Positions 15,736 through 24,834 of a stretch of DNA of 64,000 nucleotides are shown here, in pieces. The notes beneath the pieces were generated by a model. That model did no database searches. It had not been told where the DNA came from and saw only the letters and a program-made list of their open reading frames with translations. The translations under genes were made by a program, and so were the position numbers. The number at the start of each line of letters is the position of its first letter. Position 1 is the first letter of the stretch. Origin of the DNA: Acinetobacter sp. NIPH 2100 (GTDB taxonomy: Bacteria; Pseudomonadota; Gammaproteobacteria; Pseudomonadales; Moraxellaceae); the NCBI RefSeq assembly GCF_000369805.1, contig NZ_KB850224.1:3207021-3271020 (forward strand). Direction: 5' to 3'.

Positions 15736-16941
15736 ATGAGCGAGGCCTACATTATTGATGCCATTCGCACGCCACGCGGAAAAGGAAAAAAAGATGGCTC
15801 ACTGCATGAAGTCAAACCGATTACTTTACTCACATCATTATTGAATGAATTACAACAACGCCACCAACTCGACACGTCAAAAGTGGATGATATCGTTTTG
15901 GGTTGCGTCACGCCGATTGCTGACCAAGGTGGTGATATTGCCAAAACCGCAGCGATTGCAGCAGGTTGGAATGATGATGTTGCAGGCGTTCAAATCAACC
16001 GTTTCTGTGCATCTGGTTTAGAAGCCGTCAATTTGGCGGCACAAAAAGTCCGTTCAGGTTGGGAAGATGTCGTTGTCGCAGGTGGCGTTGAATCAATGTC
16101 ACGTATTGCAATGGGTTCTGATGGTGGTCCTTGGGCACTTGATCCTGAAACCAACTTAAAATCTTCTTTTGTGCCACAAGGTGTCGGTGCAGACCTCATT
16201 GCAACTTTAGATGGCTATAGCCGCGAAGATGTCGATGCTTTTGCGGTCGGTTCACAACAAAAAGCAGCCGCGGCTCAAGCCAACGGTTATTTCGACAAAT
16301 CAGTGGTACCTGTTAAAGATCATTCTGGGGTGCTGATTTTAGAAAAAGATGAATTTATTCGAGGTACTACCACCGTTGAAGGCTTGGCAAAACTGAATGC
16401 CAGCTTCGAAATGATGGGACAAATGGGCTTCGATGCCGTCGCACTGCAGAAATATCCTGAAGCGCAAAAAATTAACCATGTACATCATGCAGGCAACTCA
16501 TCAGGTATCGTTGATGGCGCGGCTGTGGTGTTATTGGCTTCTGAAAAAGCAGTCAAAGAGCAAGGCTTAAAACCACGTGCCAAAGTACTGGCAACTGCCT
16601 TGGTTGGTACAGACCCAACCATCATGCTGACAGGCCCTGCCCCTGCTGCGCGTAAAGCCTTGGCTAAAGCAGGCCTGACGATTGATGATATTGACCTATT
16701 TGAAGTCAATGAAGCCTTTGCCGCAGTCGTGATGCGCTTTATCAATGAGCTCAAAGTTCCTGCCGAGAAAGTCAATGTCAATGGCGGTGCAATTGCCATG
16801 GGTCATCCATTGGGTGCTACGGGTGCCATGATTTTAGGAACTTTACTTGATGAGTTAGAGCGTCAAGGAAAAAAACGTGGCTTAGCCACATTATGTGTGG
16901 GTGGTGGAATGGGGATCGCCACCATTATTGAGTTGGTGTAA
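15736..16941 (+). CDS. Acetyl-CoA C-acyltransferase (beta-oxidation thiolase)
   Basis: 401 residues from the ATG at 15736, with AAGGA 6 bases upstream; an in-frame GTG at 15718 is not favoured. Thiolase hallmarks: nucleophile in [37 protein letters not shown] and terminal CVGGGMG. It performs the last step of the beta-oxidation spiral, thiolytic release of acetyl-CoA. The downstream FadB-type gene starts 10 bases after its stop with AAGGAG between them, so the two form an operon in FadI-FadJ-like order (thiolase first). This differs from the classical fadB-fadA order. Confidence 0.9.
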   Translation: MSEAYIIDAIRTPRGKGKKDGSLHEVKPITLLTSLLNELQQRHQLDTSKVDDIVLGCVTPIADQGGDIAKTAAIAAGWNDDVAGVQINRFCASGLEAVNLAAQKVRSGWEDVVVAGGVESMSRIAMGSDGGPWALDPETNLKSSFVPQGVGADLIATLDGYSREDVDAFAVGSQQKAAAAQANGYFDKSVVPVKDHSGVLILEKDEFIRGTTTVEGLAKLNASFEMMGQMGFDAVALQKYPEAQKINHVHHAGNSSGIVDGAAVVLLASEKAVKEQGLKPRAKVLATALVGTDPTIMLTGPAPAARKALAKAGLTIDDIDLFEVNEAFAAVVMRFINELKVPAEKVNVNGGAIAMGHPLGATGAMILGTLLDELERQGKKRGLATLCVGGGMGIATIIELV

Positions 16942-16951
16942 GGAGCACAAC

Positions 16952-19087
16952 ATGAGCGCTATTAAATACGAAAAAAACGCTGACAATATTGTAATTCTTA
17001 CCCTTGATTCGTCGGGTCAATCTGCCAACACCATGAATGCAGAATTCCGTACTTCTCTACAAGAAGTCAGTCAAAAGCTCAAAGCTGAAACGGATCTGAA
17101 AGGCATTATTTTCCGTTCTGCCAAGAAAACTTTCTTTGCAGGCGGTGACTTGGATGAGTTAATCCAAGTTCAACCAGAACATGCCACTGAGTTTTTCAAA
17201 ATGATTGAAGAGCTCAAAGGTGATTTACGTACGATTGAAACACTAGGTGTTCCCGTGGTTGCCGCATTAAATGGTACGGCGCTCGGTGGCGGTTGGGAGA
17301 TCGCTTTAGGCTGTCATTATCGTATTGCCATTAACGATCCAAAAACCAAGTTTGGTTTACCAGAAGTGACTTTAGGTTTGTTGCCAGGCGGTGGTGGTAT
17401 CGTCCGTATGGTTCGCTTGCTTGGTTTGCAGAATGCATTTCCATTCTTGATGGAAGGTAAGCAATTTGGTGTCGATAAAGCAAAATCACTGGGTTTGGTA
17501 CATGACACTGCTGAGAACGAACAAGAGCTTTTAGACAAAGCGATTGCTTGGGTCAAAGCCAATCCGAAGTCGCAACAACCATTCGATGTCAAAGGTTACA
17601 AGATTCCAGGTGGCGATCCGAAAACACCTGCTGTGGCTCAAGTGCTTGCCATTGCTCCTGCGATGCTGCGCGACAAGACCAAAGGTTGCTACCCTGCGCC
17701 AGAGGCAATTATGGCTGCCGCTGTTGAAGGTGCACAAGTTGATGTCGATACCGCTTTGCGTATCGAATCGCGTTACTTCACCCAGCTTACTGTGGGTCAA
17801 GTTTCCAAGAATATGATCGGTACCTTCTGGCATGGTCTGAATGCAATCAAATCAGGTGCGAGTCGTCCTGCTGATGTTGCGAAATGGCAAGCCAGCAAAG
17901 TGGGTGTATTGGGTGCAGGCATGATGGGTGCGGGTATCGCCTACTCAACCGCGATCAAAGGCATCCCTGTGGTACTTAAAGATGTATCCGTTGAAAATGC
18001 AGAAAAAGGTAAAGCTTATTCGCAAAAGCTTCTCGATAAACGTGTTTCACAAGGTCGTATGACGGCTGAAAAACGTGATCAAGTGTTATCGCTGATTACA
18101 GCAACAGCAGATGCCGCAGATCTACAAGGCTGTGATTTGATTATTGAAGCGGTATTTGAGAATCAAGAACTAAAAGCCAAAGTCACGCAAGAGGCTGAGC
18201 AGTACTTGGCGGAAGGTGGCATCTTTGCATCGAATACGTCTACATTACCCATCACGGGCTTAGCCGCGGCAAGTAAAGATACCAAGAAATTCATTGGACT
18301 ACATTTCTTTAGCCCAGTGGATAAAATGCAATTGGTTGAAATTATCAAGGGCAAAGAAACCTCTGCCGACACATTGGCTAAAGCCTATGACTTTGTTCAA
18401 CAAATTGCCAAGACGCCTATCGTGGTCAATGACAGCCGTGGTTTCTTTACCAGCCGTGTATTCGGTACTTTTATTCAAGAAGGTATGCGTTTACTCGCAG
18501 AAGGTGTACATCCTGCCAAAATTGAAATGGCAGCATTAAAAGCAGGTATGCCCGTTGGCCCACTCGCGATTCAGGATGAAGTCTCTTTAACACTGACTGA
18601 GCATGTGGCTGGTGAAACCCGCAAAGCGCTGCAAGCAGAAGGTAAAGATTTACCAAAAACCCCAGTAGATGAAGTGGTACACTCCATGATTCATGAGCTT
18701 AATCGTAAAGGTAAGGCTGCGGGTGCAGGCTTCTATGACTATCCTGAAAATGGTAAAAAGCACTTATGGGATGGACTGAATCGTTGGCAGAAAGAGAACA
18801 GCATTTCTGAACAGGACATGATTGATCGCTTCCTATTTGTACAAGCGCTTGATACCTTACGCTGCTATGAAGAAGGTGTTTTAGAGTCTGTGATTGATGC
18901 CAATGTCGGTTCGATTTTTGGAATTGGTTTTGCACCTTGGACTGGTGGAGCGATTCAATTCCTGAATCAAAATGGGATTGAAAAATCATTGCAACGTGCA
19001 CAACAGTTAGCGGCTCAGTATGGCGAACGTTTCACTCCGCCACAATTATTGAAAGAAAAAGCTGATAAGAAAGAAATTATTCAATAA
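16952..19087 (+). CDS. Bifunctional enoyl-CoA hydratase/3-hydroxyacyl-CoA dehydrogenase (FadB/FadJ-type)
   Basis: 711 residues. The crotonase domain (1-~190) contains GTALGGGWEIALG with Glu116 and FGLPEVTLGLLPGGGG with Glu138, the two catalytic acids. The NAD-binding 3-hydroxyacyl-CoA dehydrogenase begins ~317 with VGVLGAGMMGAGIAY. It continues with SNTSTLPITGLA, the catalytic-His HFFSPVDKMQLVE and VVNDSRGFFTSRV. C-terminal dimerisation domains (from ~500) complete it. It hydrates and oxidises trans-2-enoyl-CoA to 3-ketoacyl-CoA, feeding the thiolase encoded just upstream. The ATG at 16952 is preceded by AAGGAG. Confidence 0.93.
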   Translation: MSAIKYEKNADNIVILTLDSSGQSANTMNAEFRTSLQEVSQKLKAETDLKGIIFRSAKKTFFAGGDLDELIQVQPEHATEFFKMIEELKGDLRTIETLGVPVVAALNGTALGGGWEIALGCHYRIAINDPKTKFGLPEVTLGLLPGGGGIVRMVRLLGLQNAFPFLMEGKQFGVDKAKSLGLVHDTAENEQELLDKAIAWVKANPKSQQPFDVKGYKIPGGDPKTPAVAQVLAIAPAMLRDKTKGCYPAPEAIMAAAVEGAQVDVDTALRIESRYFTQLTVGQVSKNMIGTFWHGLNAIKSGASRPADVAKWQASKVGVLGAGMMGAGIAYSTAIKGIPVVLKDVSVENAEKGKAYSQKLLDKRVSQGRMTAEKRDQVLSLITATADAADLQGCDLIIEAVFENQELKAKVTQEAEQYLAEGGIFASNTSTLPITGLAAASKDTKKFIGLHFFSPVDKMQLVEIIKGKETSADTLAKAYDFVQQIAKTPIVVNDSRGFFTSRVFGTFIQEGMRLLAEGVHPAKIEMAALKAGMPVGPLAIQDEVSLTLTEHVAGETRKALQAEGKDLPKTPVDEVVHSMIHELNRKGKAAGAGFYDYPENGKKHLWDGLNRWQKENSISEQDMIDRFLFVQALDTLRCYEEGVLESVIDANVGSIFGIGFAPWTGGAIQFLNQNGIEKSLQRAQQLAAQYGERFTPPQLLKEKADKKEIIQ

Positions 19088-19111
19088 TTTCTTTCTTTAA
19101 CGCCTCACATA

Positions 19112-19152
19112 GAAGCCCGTATGGAACTCCTTGTCTGTACGGGCTTTTTTGT
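19112..19152 (+). terminator. Terminator after the beta-oxidation operon
   Basis: An AAGCCCGTA (19113-19121) and TACGGGCTT (19138-19146) stem with a T6 tail. Confidence 0.85.
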
Positions 19153-19254
19153 TTTCTCGACAAAATCACAGCAAAACATCTGAGTAATACATCACAATTT
19201 ATGCTATAAGTTGCAGAATTCTGCTTTATTTTTTGCATCATTGGGAAATCTATT

Positions 19255-19479
19255 ATGTCTGAAAAACTCTGTCCAGAAACTTCACCTTGGGGTTGGAAAG
19301 CATTAATTATCACCACTATTCTTAGTTTTTTGTTTATGGTGATTTTCTATTTGGCGATTAACAATGAACCAGACTATATGCCGATGAACCAAAAGAAAGC
19401 AGCAACCCCTGCTGAAATGTCACAATCTTCACTGAGCTCAGAAACAAACGCTCCAGAAGCACATCAGCACAATCACTAA
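19255..19479 (+). CDS. Small single-pass membrane protein (EPDYMP paralogue 1)
   Basis: 74 residues, family not recognised. A cytoplasmic start (MSEKLCPETSPWGWK) is followed by one hydrophobic helix (~15-36) containing FYLA, then EPDYMP, an MNQKKA basic patch and a Ser/His-rich tail (HQHNH). The gene at 20602 encodes the same layout (GWK, TM, FYLA, EPDYMP, QRKA, polar tail), so the two are paralogues flanking the patatin gene. The upstream sequences also look alike (a GCTTTAT-TTTTG-rich leader). Translation is supported by the conservation between copies. The function is unknown. Confidence 0.72.
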   Translation: MSEKLCPETSPWGWKALIITTILSFLFMVIFYLAINNEPDYMPMNQKKAATPAEMSQSSLSSETNAPEAHQHNH

Positions 19480-19494
19480 AGTGTTATTGTCAAA

Positions 19495-19528
19495 CATGAT
19501 AAATCCTGTTTAACATGGATTTATCATG
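19495..19528. repeat. 12-bp perfect inverted repeat before the patatin gene
   Basis: CATGATAAATCC (19495-19506) and GGATTTATCATG (19517-19528) with a 10-nt spacer. It could terminate the small membrane protein transcript or act as an operator or RNA hairpin. There is no clean T-run after it. Confidence 0.7.
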
Positions 19529-19544
19529 TTATTCGAGATATTCA

Positions 19545-20399
19545 ATGCTTCAACAAAATCGTCAGGCACTGGTCGTTGAAGGCGGTGGAATGCGCGGTGC
19601 ATTCACCTGTGGTGTGTTAGATGCATTTTTACAGCAACAATTTAATCCCTTTGACCTCTGTGTTGGTGTTTCTTCTGGCTCCACCAATGTTGCAAGTTAT
19701 CTGGCAGCGCAACAAGGTCGTATTCTCCAGATCTATTTAGATCATTCTCTCCGCTCTGAATTCATCCATTATGGCCGCTTTTTTAAAGGTGGTGACTTAC
19801 TGGATTTAAAATGGATGTGGGACGCTGTTGAGCAGGAAAATCCACTTAATCAAGAGCATTTATTTGCCAATCATCCTGAATTTTACATGGTGCTTACGCA
19901 TGCGCTCTCGGGCGAAGCAGCCTATATCAAAGCATCTAGAGATAACATTCTTGATGGTTTAAGAGCATCCAGCTCTATTCCAGTACTCACTCGTCAAGCG
20001 GTTGATGTCTTTGGTGAACCCTATTTTGATGGCGGTGTAGCAGATGCTTTACCCATCCATTGGGCCGCACAACAACATGATGTTTCCAAGTTAATGGTGC
20101 TTAGAACACGTCCTAAAAATTATTATAAAGCCACCAGCAAAGGTGATCAGTTCCTTGCAAAATACTTGTTTAAGCAACAACGGGGCTTTGCACAAAGCCT
20201 ATTGACCCGAACACAACGCTACAATGATTCTGTCGCATTTGTGCGATCTGCATCGGAACAAAAAATTTTGGAGGTTTGTCCACCTGATTTAAAAAACATG
20301 GCAGGTCGGCTTTCAAAAAACAAAGCGAAAATCCGCTACAGCTATGATGTCGGGATAGAAACAGGATTTAAGGCGATTGAAGACTGGAACAATCTCTAG
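19545..20399 (+). CDS. Patatin-like phospholipase
   Basis: 284 residues from the ATG at 19545. An in-frame ATG at 19515 would place the first codons inside the 19495-19528 inverted repeat, so the later start is preferred. Motifs: oxyanion loop GGGMRGAFTCGVLDAF (~residue 12), nucleophile elbow GVSSGS (GxSxG) and catalytic dyad DGGVADALP. These hydrolases cleave acyl esters of phospholipids and resemble E. coli YjjU. There is no signal peptide, so it is probably cytoplasmic or membrane-peripheral. It is flanked by two paralogous small membrane proteins. Confidence 0.88.
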   Translation: MLQQNRQALVVEGGGMRGAFTCGVLDAFLQQQFNPFDLCVGVSSGSTNVASYLAAQQGRILQIYLDHSLRSEFIHYGRFFKGGDLLDLKWMWDAVEQENPLNQEHLFANHPEFYMVLTHALSGEAAYIKASRDNILDGLRASSSIPVLTRQAVDVFGEPYFDGGVADALPIHWAAQQHDVSKLMVLRTRPKNYYKATSKGDQFLAKYLFKQQRGFAQSLLTRTQRYNDSVAFVRSASEQKILEVCPPDLKNMAGRLSKNKAKIRYSYDVGIETGFKAIEDWNNL

Positions 20400-20601
20400 T
20401 TCCAGCTAAACCATTACGATAATCAGTGATGGGTAGGTTTCTTCTTGGCTGTGTTCACCATGTCGAAACGCAGTGGAACGTACCTCCAATTCAAAACACG
20501 CTTGAGCTTAAAATAATGAAGAATTCAGCATCCCCTCTTGGCAAGTTCTGCTAAAAAGGCGCAAAATCTAGCTTTATATTTTGTTATTTTTGGAATTTAT
20601 A

Positions 20602-20838
20602 ATGAGTAACCAACCATCCCCACAAAAAGATTCAAATGAAGAAACAGTATTGGGATGGAAATTTGTGATTATTGTCGGGGTGCTCAGTACCATCTTTTTA
20701 AGCTTTTTCTATTTGGCTATGACCCAAGAGCCTGACTACATGCCAGGTGCACAGCGTAAGGCACAACAGCAAAAAGAACTGTCTCAACAGGACACAGGTT
20801 CAGCAACATCAGAAGCGGTCACTGAACAGCATCCATAA
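20602..20838 (+). CDS. Small single-pass membrane protein (EPDYMP paralogue 2)
   Basis: 78 residues from the ATG at 20602; an in-frame TTG at 20581 is less likely. A polar N-terminus ends in LGWKF, followed by a TM helix (~25-45) with FYLAM, then EPDYMPGAQRKAQQQ and a Gln/Ser/Thr-rich tail. It is the paralogue of the protein at 19255. No domain is recognised. Topology by the positive-inside pattern is ambiguous (Lys before the helix, QRKA after). It may be a small inner-membrane accessory; the role is unknown. Confidence 0.72.
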   Translation: MSNQPSPQKDSNEETVLGWKFVIIVGVLSTIFLSFFYLAMTQEPDYMPGAQRKAQQQKELSQQDTGSATSEAVTEQHP

Positions 20839-20852
20839 ATAACCTAATGGGT

Positions 20853-21299
20853 TTAAATTTCCACCCTGATTGGCATCTGCATTTCTATATGGGGGATGCC
20901 ACATTCATCATACTCATCGCCTTGTACCATAAATCCCAATTGCTCATAAAAAGAAATCGCGTGTACTTGTGAGGACAAATACAGGAAAGGTCGGTACTGT
21001 TGTCGTGCGTAGTCAATAATGTCTAACATTATCATTTGACCAATGCCTTGCCCACGATAGGTTTGCAGCACAGCAACACGCCCAACACTATTATTTTGCA
21101 ATAAACGCGCTGTCGCAACTGGCTGATCTTGATCGAAGATGACAAAATGCTGAGAAATCGCATCTTGCTCATCCCATTCGTCTGCTTCTGCAATACCCTG
21201 CTCAGCAATAAAAACCTTTTCTCGAATCAATTTTGCAGGTTGCTGTAATTGATCCCAACTTCCTCGTTCAACTCGAAGCATATGTTCCTCGGACATCAT
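20853..21299 (-). CDS. GNAT-family N-acetyltransferase (ElaA-like)
   Basis: About 148 residues from the ATG at 21299, which overlaps the upstream stop codon as TAATG. ElaA-type features are LIREKVFIAEQGIAEADEWDEQDA, RVAVLQTYRGQGIGQMIM (acetyl-CoA loop) and a C-terminal FYEQLGFMVQGDEYDECGIPHIEM. The substrate is unknown. The single-base overlap means translational coupling to the methyltransferase upstream. Confidence 0.84.
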   Translation of the reverse strand: MMSEEHMLRVERGSWDQLQQPAKLIREKVFIAEQGIAEADEWDEQDAISQHFVIFDQDQPVATARLLQNNSVGRVAVLQTYRGQGIGQMIMLDIIDYARQQYRPFLYLSSQVHAISFYEQLGFMVQGDEYDECGIPHIEMQMPIRVEI

Positions 21300-22516
21300 T
21301 AACACTTACAGCCTATATTTTCGATCGGCATTTGATCTTGTAATAATAATTCCAGACTCTGCTTTTCAATACCATACATGGCTTTCAAAGCTTGAATTTG
21401 CTGCATAATCTTTGCATCAGGCTGCTGCATCTGTTTACGTTTAGTCGCCAAAATCATTTTATTTTTGCTGGTATGTTCCAAAGATACAAACTCGAATACT
21501 TTGGTTTCATAGCCATAGGCTTTCAGCAACAAAGCACGCAAGGTATCAGTCAACATTTCTGCCTGCTGCCCTGCGTGAATGCCAAACTGAAGCATCGGCT
21601 GTAAAACTTCAGGACTTTGTAATTGTGGACGTAGTTCTTTATGGCAGCATGGTGCGCACATAATCATCGAGGCATTTAAGCGGATACCCGTATGAATGGC
21701 AAAATCAGTGGCAATATCACAGGCATGCAACGCAATCATGACATCCAGTTTTTCTGGCTGATAACTACGTACATCACCTTCAAAAAAGTCGAGATGGCTG
21801 AAACCAGCTTGATCAGCAACATTCTGACAAAACTCAACCAAGTTTGAACGTAACTCAACACCCGTAATTAAAGGCGTTTTATGCTGTGCTTGTAAATAAT
21901 CATATAGCGCAAAAGTGAGATAGCCTTTACCCGAACCAAAATCCACAATATTCAATTCTTGCTGTGAAGCATCAATCTGTTCATAAGCATGCGAAAAGAT
22001 TTCAATAAATTTATTAATCTGTTTCCACTTACGCGCCATACTTGGAATAATTTGTCCTTTTTCATCAGTAATCCCCAGATACTTTAGAAATGGACTCTGC
22101 TGTTGTACATAACGCTGCTTTTCACGATCATGTTGCTGTTGTTCTGTTTTGGCAGTAGATACCTGTTTTTTCTGGCTATTTAGCATCGCCTTCTTTTTAT
22201 TCTTCTTGAGCTGAATATCTTGGTGCAAGCTAAATAGATTGGCCTGTTTACACTGGTTCAATAACTCAGCAATTTTTTCCAGACCTTCATCAATCGTATG
22301 GTTTTTGGTCACATCTTGCGTGGTATGGTGATACAAACCAGACAGCATGGCTTGTCCTTGCAGTTCAATCACACGAAACGTTATCTTTTCTAATTGTGCC
22401 ATTTCACCTTTATACTGACTCAGAATAAGGCGATCAAAGCTTTTATTTTTAATAGATTGCTGGATATCCAAGAAAAACTGCTGTTCTTGTTCAAAAGAAA
22501 ATTTCGGCGCAAACAT
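21299..22516 (-). CDS. SAM-dependent methyltransferase, METTL25/RRNAD1-like (Methyltransf_32)
   Basis: 405 residues. The N-terminal ~180 residues are helical and charged, with a KKNKKKAMLNSQKKQ basic patch. The SAM loop VDFGSGKGYLTF is at 191-202. It is followed by LITGVELRSNLVEFC (acidic ribose-binding Glu), IALHACDIATDFAI and CAPCCHKELRPQL, the signature of the family including eukaryotic METTL25 and RRNAD1. A C-terminal CKC ends the protein. The target may be protein or RNA and is not established. It is the first gene of a coupled pair with the ElaA-like acetyltransferase. Confidence 0.8.
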   Translation of the reverse strand: MFAPKFSFEQEQQFFLDIQQSIKNKSFDRLILSQYKGEMAQLEKITFRVIELQGQAMLSGLYHHTTQDVTKNHTIDEGLEKIAELLNQCKQANLFSLHQDIQLKKNKKKAMLNSQKKQVSTAKTEQQQHDREKQRYVQQQSPFLKYLGITDEKGQIIPSMARKWKQINKFIEIFSHAYEQIDASQQELNIVDFGSGKGYLTFALYDYLQAQHKTPLITGVELRSNLVEFCQNVADQAGFSHLDFFEGDVRSYQPEKLDVMIALHACDIATDFAIHTGIRLNASMIMCAPCCHKELRPQLQSPEVLQPMLQFGIHAGQQAEMLTDTLRALLLKAYGYETKVFEFVSLEHTSKNKMILATKRKQMQQPDAKIMQQIQALKAMYGIEKQSLELLLQDQMPIENIGCKC

Positions 22517-22617
22517 AATGAAAACCTAACAAATAGAAACTAAATTTTAAAGCGTCTTACTTTAAAAGGGAAATTGCATTACGATACAGTTGTATTTTTA
22601 TTCAATCTGAACGCTTG

Positions 22618-23259
22618 ATGAACACAAAAACATTGCTGGACTATGACCCGAAAGAAGAACTGATTAATGCCTATAGTCATGGTATCGGTGCTGCACTGGC
22701 TTTAATTGCCTCGATCTTCATGATTATTAAAGGTCAGCATTTGCCATTGGGACAATGGATCAGTTTATGGGTCTATGGTTTTAGTCTAGTCCTCTTGCTT
22801 GCGAGTTCGATGCTGTATCACTTTGCTGTGGATGAACGTAAGCGATATTGGTATAAAAAACTGGATCATACTGCGATCTATTATCTCATCGCAGGCACCT
22901 ATACTCCATTTTTAAGTATCGCGATTCCAACCGCCAAAGCACATTATTTACTCATTGCATTATGGTCAATCGCATTGATCGGCACACTCTTTAAATTGGT
23001 GTTTATTCACCGTTTCCAAAAGATTTCTTTAGCGGCTTATTTAGTCATGGGATGGTTGGCTGTTTTAGTCATGGATGATATGCAGCGTTACCTTTCTAAA
23101 GATGCTGTACAACTGCTGATTGCAGGCGGCTTGGCCTATACCATCGGCACATTGTTTTATGCCTTAAAAAAGGTAAGATATACCCACGCAATTTGGCATG
23201 TTTTTGTGCTATTAGGGGCAGGATTACACTTTTTGGCAATCTACTGTTATGTATTATAA
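22618..23259 (+). CDS. Hemolysin III / PAQR-family membrane protein
   Basis: 213 residues from the ATG at 22618 (a TTG precedes it in frame; no clear RBS). Seven membrane helices. Family motifs: EELINAYSHGIGAALAL in TM1, SSMLYHFAVDERKRYWYKKLDHTAIYYLIAGTYTPF, and a final AIWHVFVLLGAGLHFLAI with conserved metal-binding His residues. The name comes from Bacillus HlyIII, but most members are probably inner-membrane hydrolase-like (PAQR) proteins involved in membrane-energy or lipid homeostasis (E. coli TrhA). Confidence 0.87.
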   Translation: MNTKTLLDYDPKEELINAYSHGIGAALALIASIFMIIKGQHLPLGQWISLWVYGFSLVLLLASSMLYHFAVDERKRYWYKKLDHTAIYYLIAGTYTPFLSIAIPTAKAHYLLIALWSIALIGTLFKLVFIHRFQKISLAAYLVMGWLAVLVMDDMQRYLSKDAVQLLIAGGLAYTIGTLFYALKKVRYTHAIWHVFVLLGAGLHFLAIYCYVL

Positions 23260-23360
23260 ATTCATATATAACATTAAGTTTTCAGGGTAAGACTGCACAT
23301 TCAAAAGGAATTTTTCAAGACAGTCTTCTGTTTCTTGAATGAATAACATGAAGGTCTTGT

Positions 23361-24671
23361 ATGTCGTCAAGCACTACGACTGCCACCACTGAAGTGGCCA
23401 GCAATTCAAAAGTACGAGTATTATTTGCCAGCCTTGTCGGTACTACCATTGAGTTTTTCGACTTTTATATTTATGCCACAGCAGCTGTGCTGATTTTTCC
23501 ACATTTATTTTTCCCTGAAAGTAGTGACGGCGCAGCAGTACTCAAGTCGCTTGCAACCTTTGCAATCGCCTTTATTGCCCGCCCGATTGGCGCAGCGATT
23601 TTTGGGCATCTCGGTGATCGCATCGGACGTAAAGCCACATTGGTTGCCGCCTTGCTCACCATGGGTATTTCTACGGTTTGTATTGGTCTATTACCAACCT
23701 ATGCACAAATTGGTCTAGCAGCTCCGTTGTTGCTTGCCCTGTGCCGTTTAGGACAAGGTTTGGGCTTAGGTGGTGAATGGAGTGGCGCAGTCTTACTGGC
23801 GACTGAGAACGCACCAGAAGGCAAACGTGCTTGGTATGGCATGTTCCCGCAACTCGGTGCACCAATCGGTTTTATTCTTGCGACTGGCTCATTCCTGTTA
23901 CTCAATGCTTTTATGTCTGAACAAGCATTTATGACTTGGGGATGGCGTATTCCATTTATTGCAAGTGCAGTCTTGGTGTTGGTCGGTTTATACATCCGTT
24001 TAAAGCTGCATGAAACACCCGCCTTCCAAAAGGTATTAAATAAACAGAAAGAAGTGAATGTCCCTTTTAAAGAAGTGATGACTAAACATTTTCCAATGTT
24101 GGTGCTTGGGACCATTGCAGCGATCTGTACCTTTGTGGTGTTTTACCTCACTACCGTGTTTGCCTTGAACTGGGGAACCACAAAACTTGGTTATGCACGT
24201 GGTGACTTCTTGGTGTTACAACTAGTTGCAACGCTCTGTTTTGCTGCCTTTATTCCACTATCTGCAATTTTTGCCGAGAAGTTTGGCCGTAAAAACACCT
24301 CGATCGTGGTTTGTATTCTTTCAGCCCTGTTCGGATTGTGTTTTGCACCGCTATTAGGTTCAGGTAGTCCGATTCTGGTGTTCTTGTTCTTATGTATTGG
24401 TCTTTCCATCATGGGCTTAACCTATGGACCAATTGGCACCGTCTTATCTGAAATCTTTCCAACCTCAGTTCGCTATACCGGTTCAGCACTGACTTTTAAC
24501 TTGGCTGGTATTTTTGGTGCCTCTTTTGCGCCTTATATTGCAACTAAACTCGCAGAAAGCTATGGTCTGGGTGCGGTCGGCTTATATCTTAGCTTGGCTT
24601 CTATCCTCTCTTTAATTGCCTTCTTACTGATGCGCGAAACCAAAAATGATGATGTGAATAACCAAATCTAA
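23361..24671 (+). CDS. MFS transporter, metabolite:H+ symporter (MHS) family
   Basis: 436 residues and 12 predicted helices. MHS-type signatures: VGTTIEFFDFYIYATAA in TM1, FGHLGDRIGRKATL between TM2 and TM3, GQGLGLGGEWSGAVLLATENAPEGKRAWYG (bases 23751-23840), and a late PIGTVLSEIFPTSVRYTGSAL. Relatives include ProP, ShiA and KgtP, which import betaine, shikimate or dicarboxylates. The substrate cannot be assigned. A hairpin (24682-24720) follows the gene. Confidence 0.88.
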   Translation: MSSSTTTATTEVASNSKVRVLFASLVGTTIEFFDFYIYATAAVLIFPHLFFPESSDGAAVLKSLATFAIAFIARPIGAAIFGHLGDRIGRKATLVAALLTMGISTVCIGLLPTYAQIGLAAPLLLALCRLGQGLGLGGEWSGAVLLATENAPEGKRAWYGMFPQLGAPIGFILATGSFLLLNAFMSEQAFMTWGWRIPFIASAVLVLVGLYIRLKLHETPAFQKVLNKQKEVNVPFKEVMTKHFPMLVLGTIAAICTFVVFYLTTVFALNWGTTKLGYARGDFLVLQLVATLCFAAFIPLSAIFAEKFGRKNTSIVVCILSALFGLCFAPLLGSGSPILVFLFLCIGLSIMGLTYGPIGTVLSEIFPTSVRYTGSALTFNLAGIFGASFAPYIATKLAESYGLGAVGLYLSLASILSLIAFLLMRETKNDDVNNQI

Positions 24672-24681
24672 GCATTATTGT

Positions 24682-24720
24682 TCAGATGGTCTGTGCAAAA
24701 CACTTGCTCAGATCATCTGA
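24682..24720 (+). terminator. Hairpin after the MFS gene, possible terminator
   Basis: TCAGATGGTCTG (24682-24693) pairs with CAGATCATCTGA (24709-24720), 12 bp with one wobble and a 15-nt loop. There is no T-run, so termination is uncertain. Confidence 0.4.
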
Positions 24721-24834
24721 AATACCATTCAATCCCATAGTTTTTATCTTATAAAGTTGCTTTTATAACAGCATTCTTCCAAATATTTTTTATGCTAAAA
24801 TAACCGCCTTCATTTTTCTTTAGACGATTGTGTT

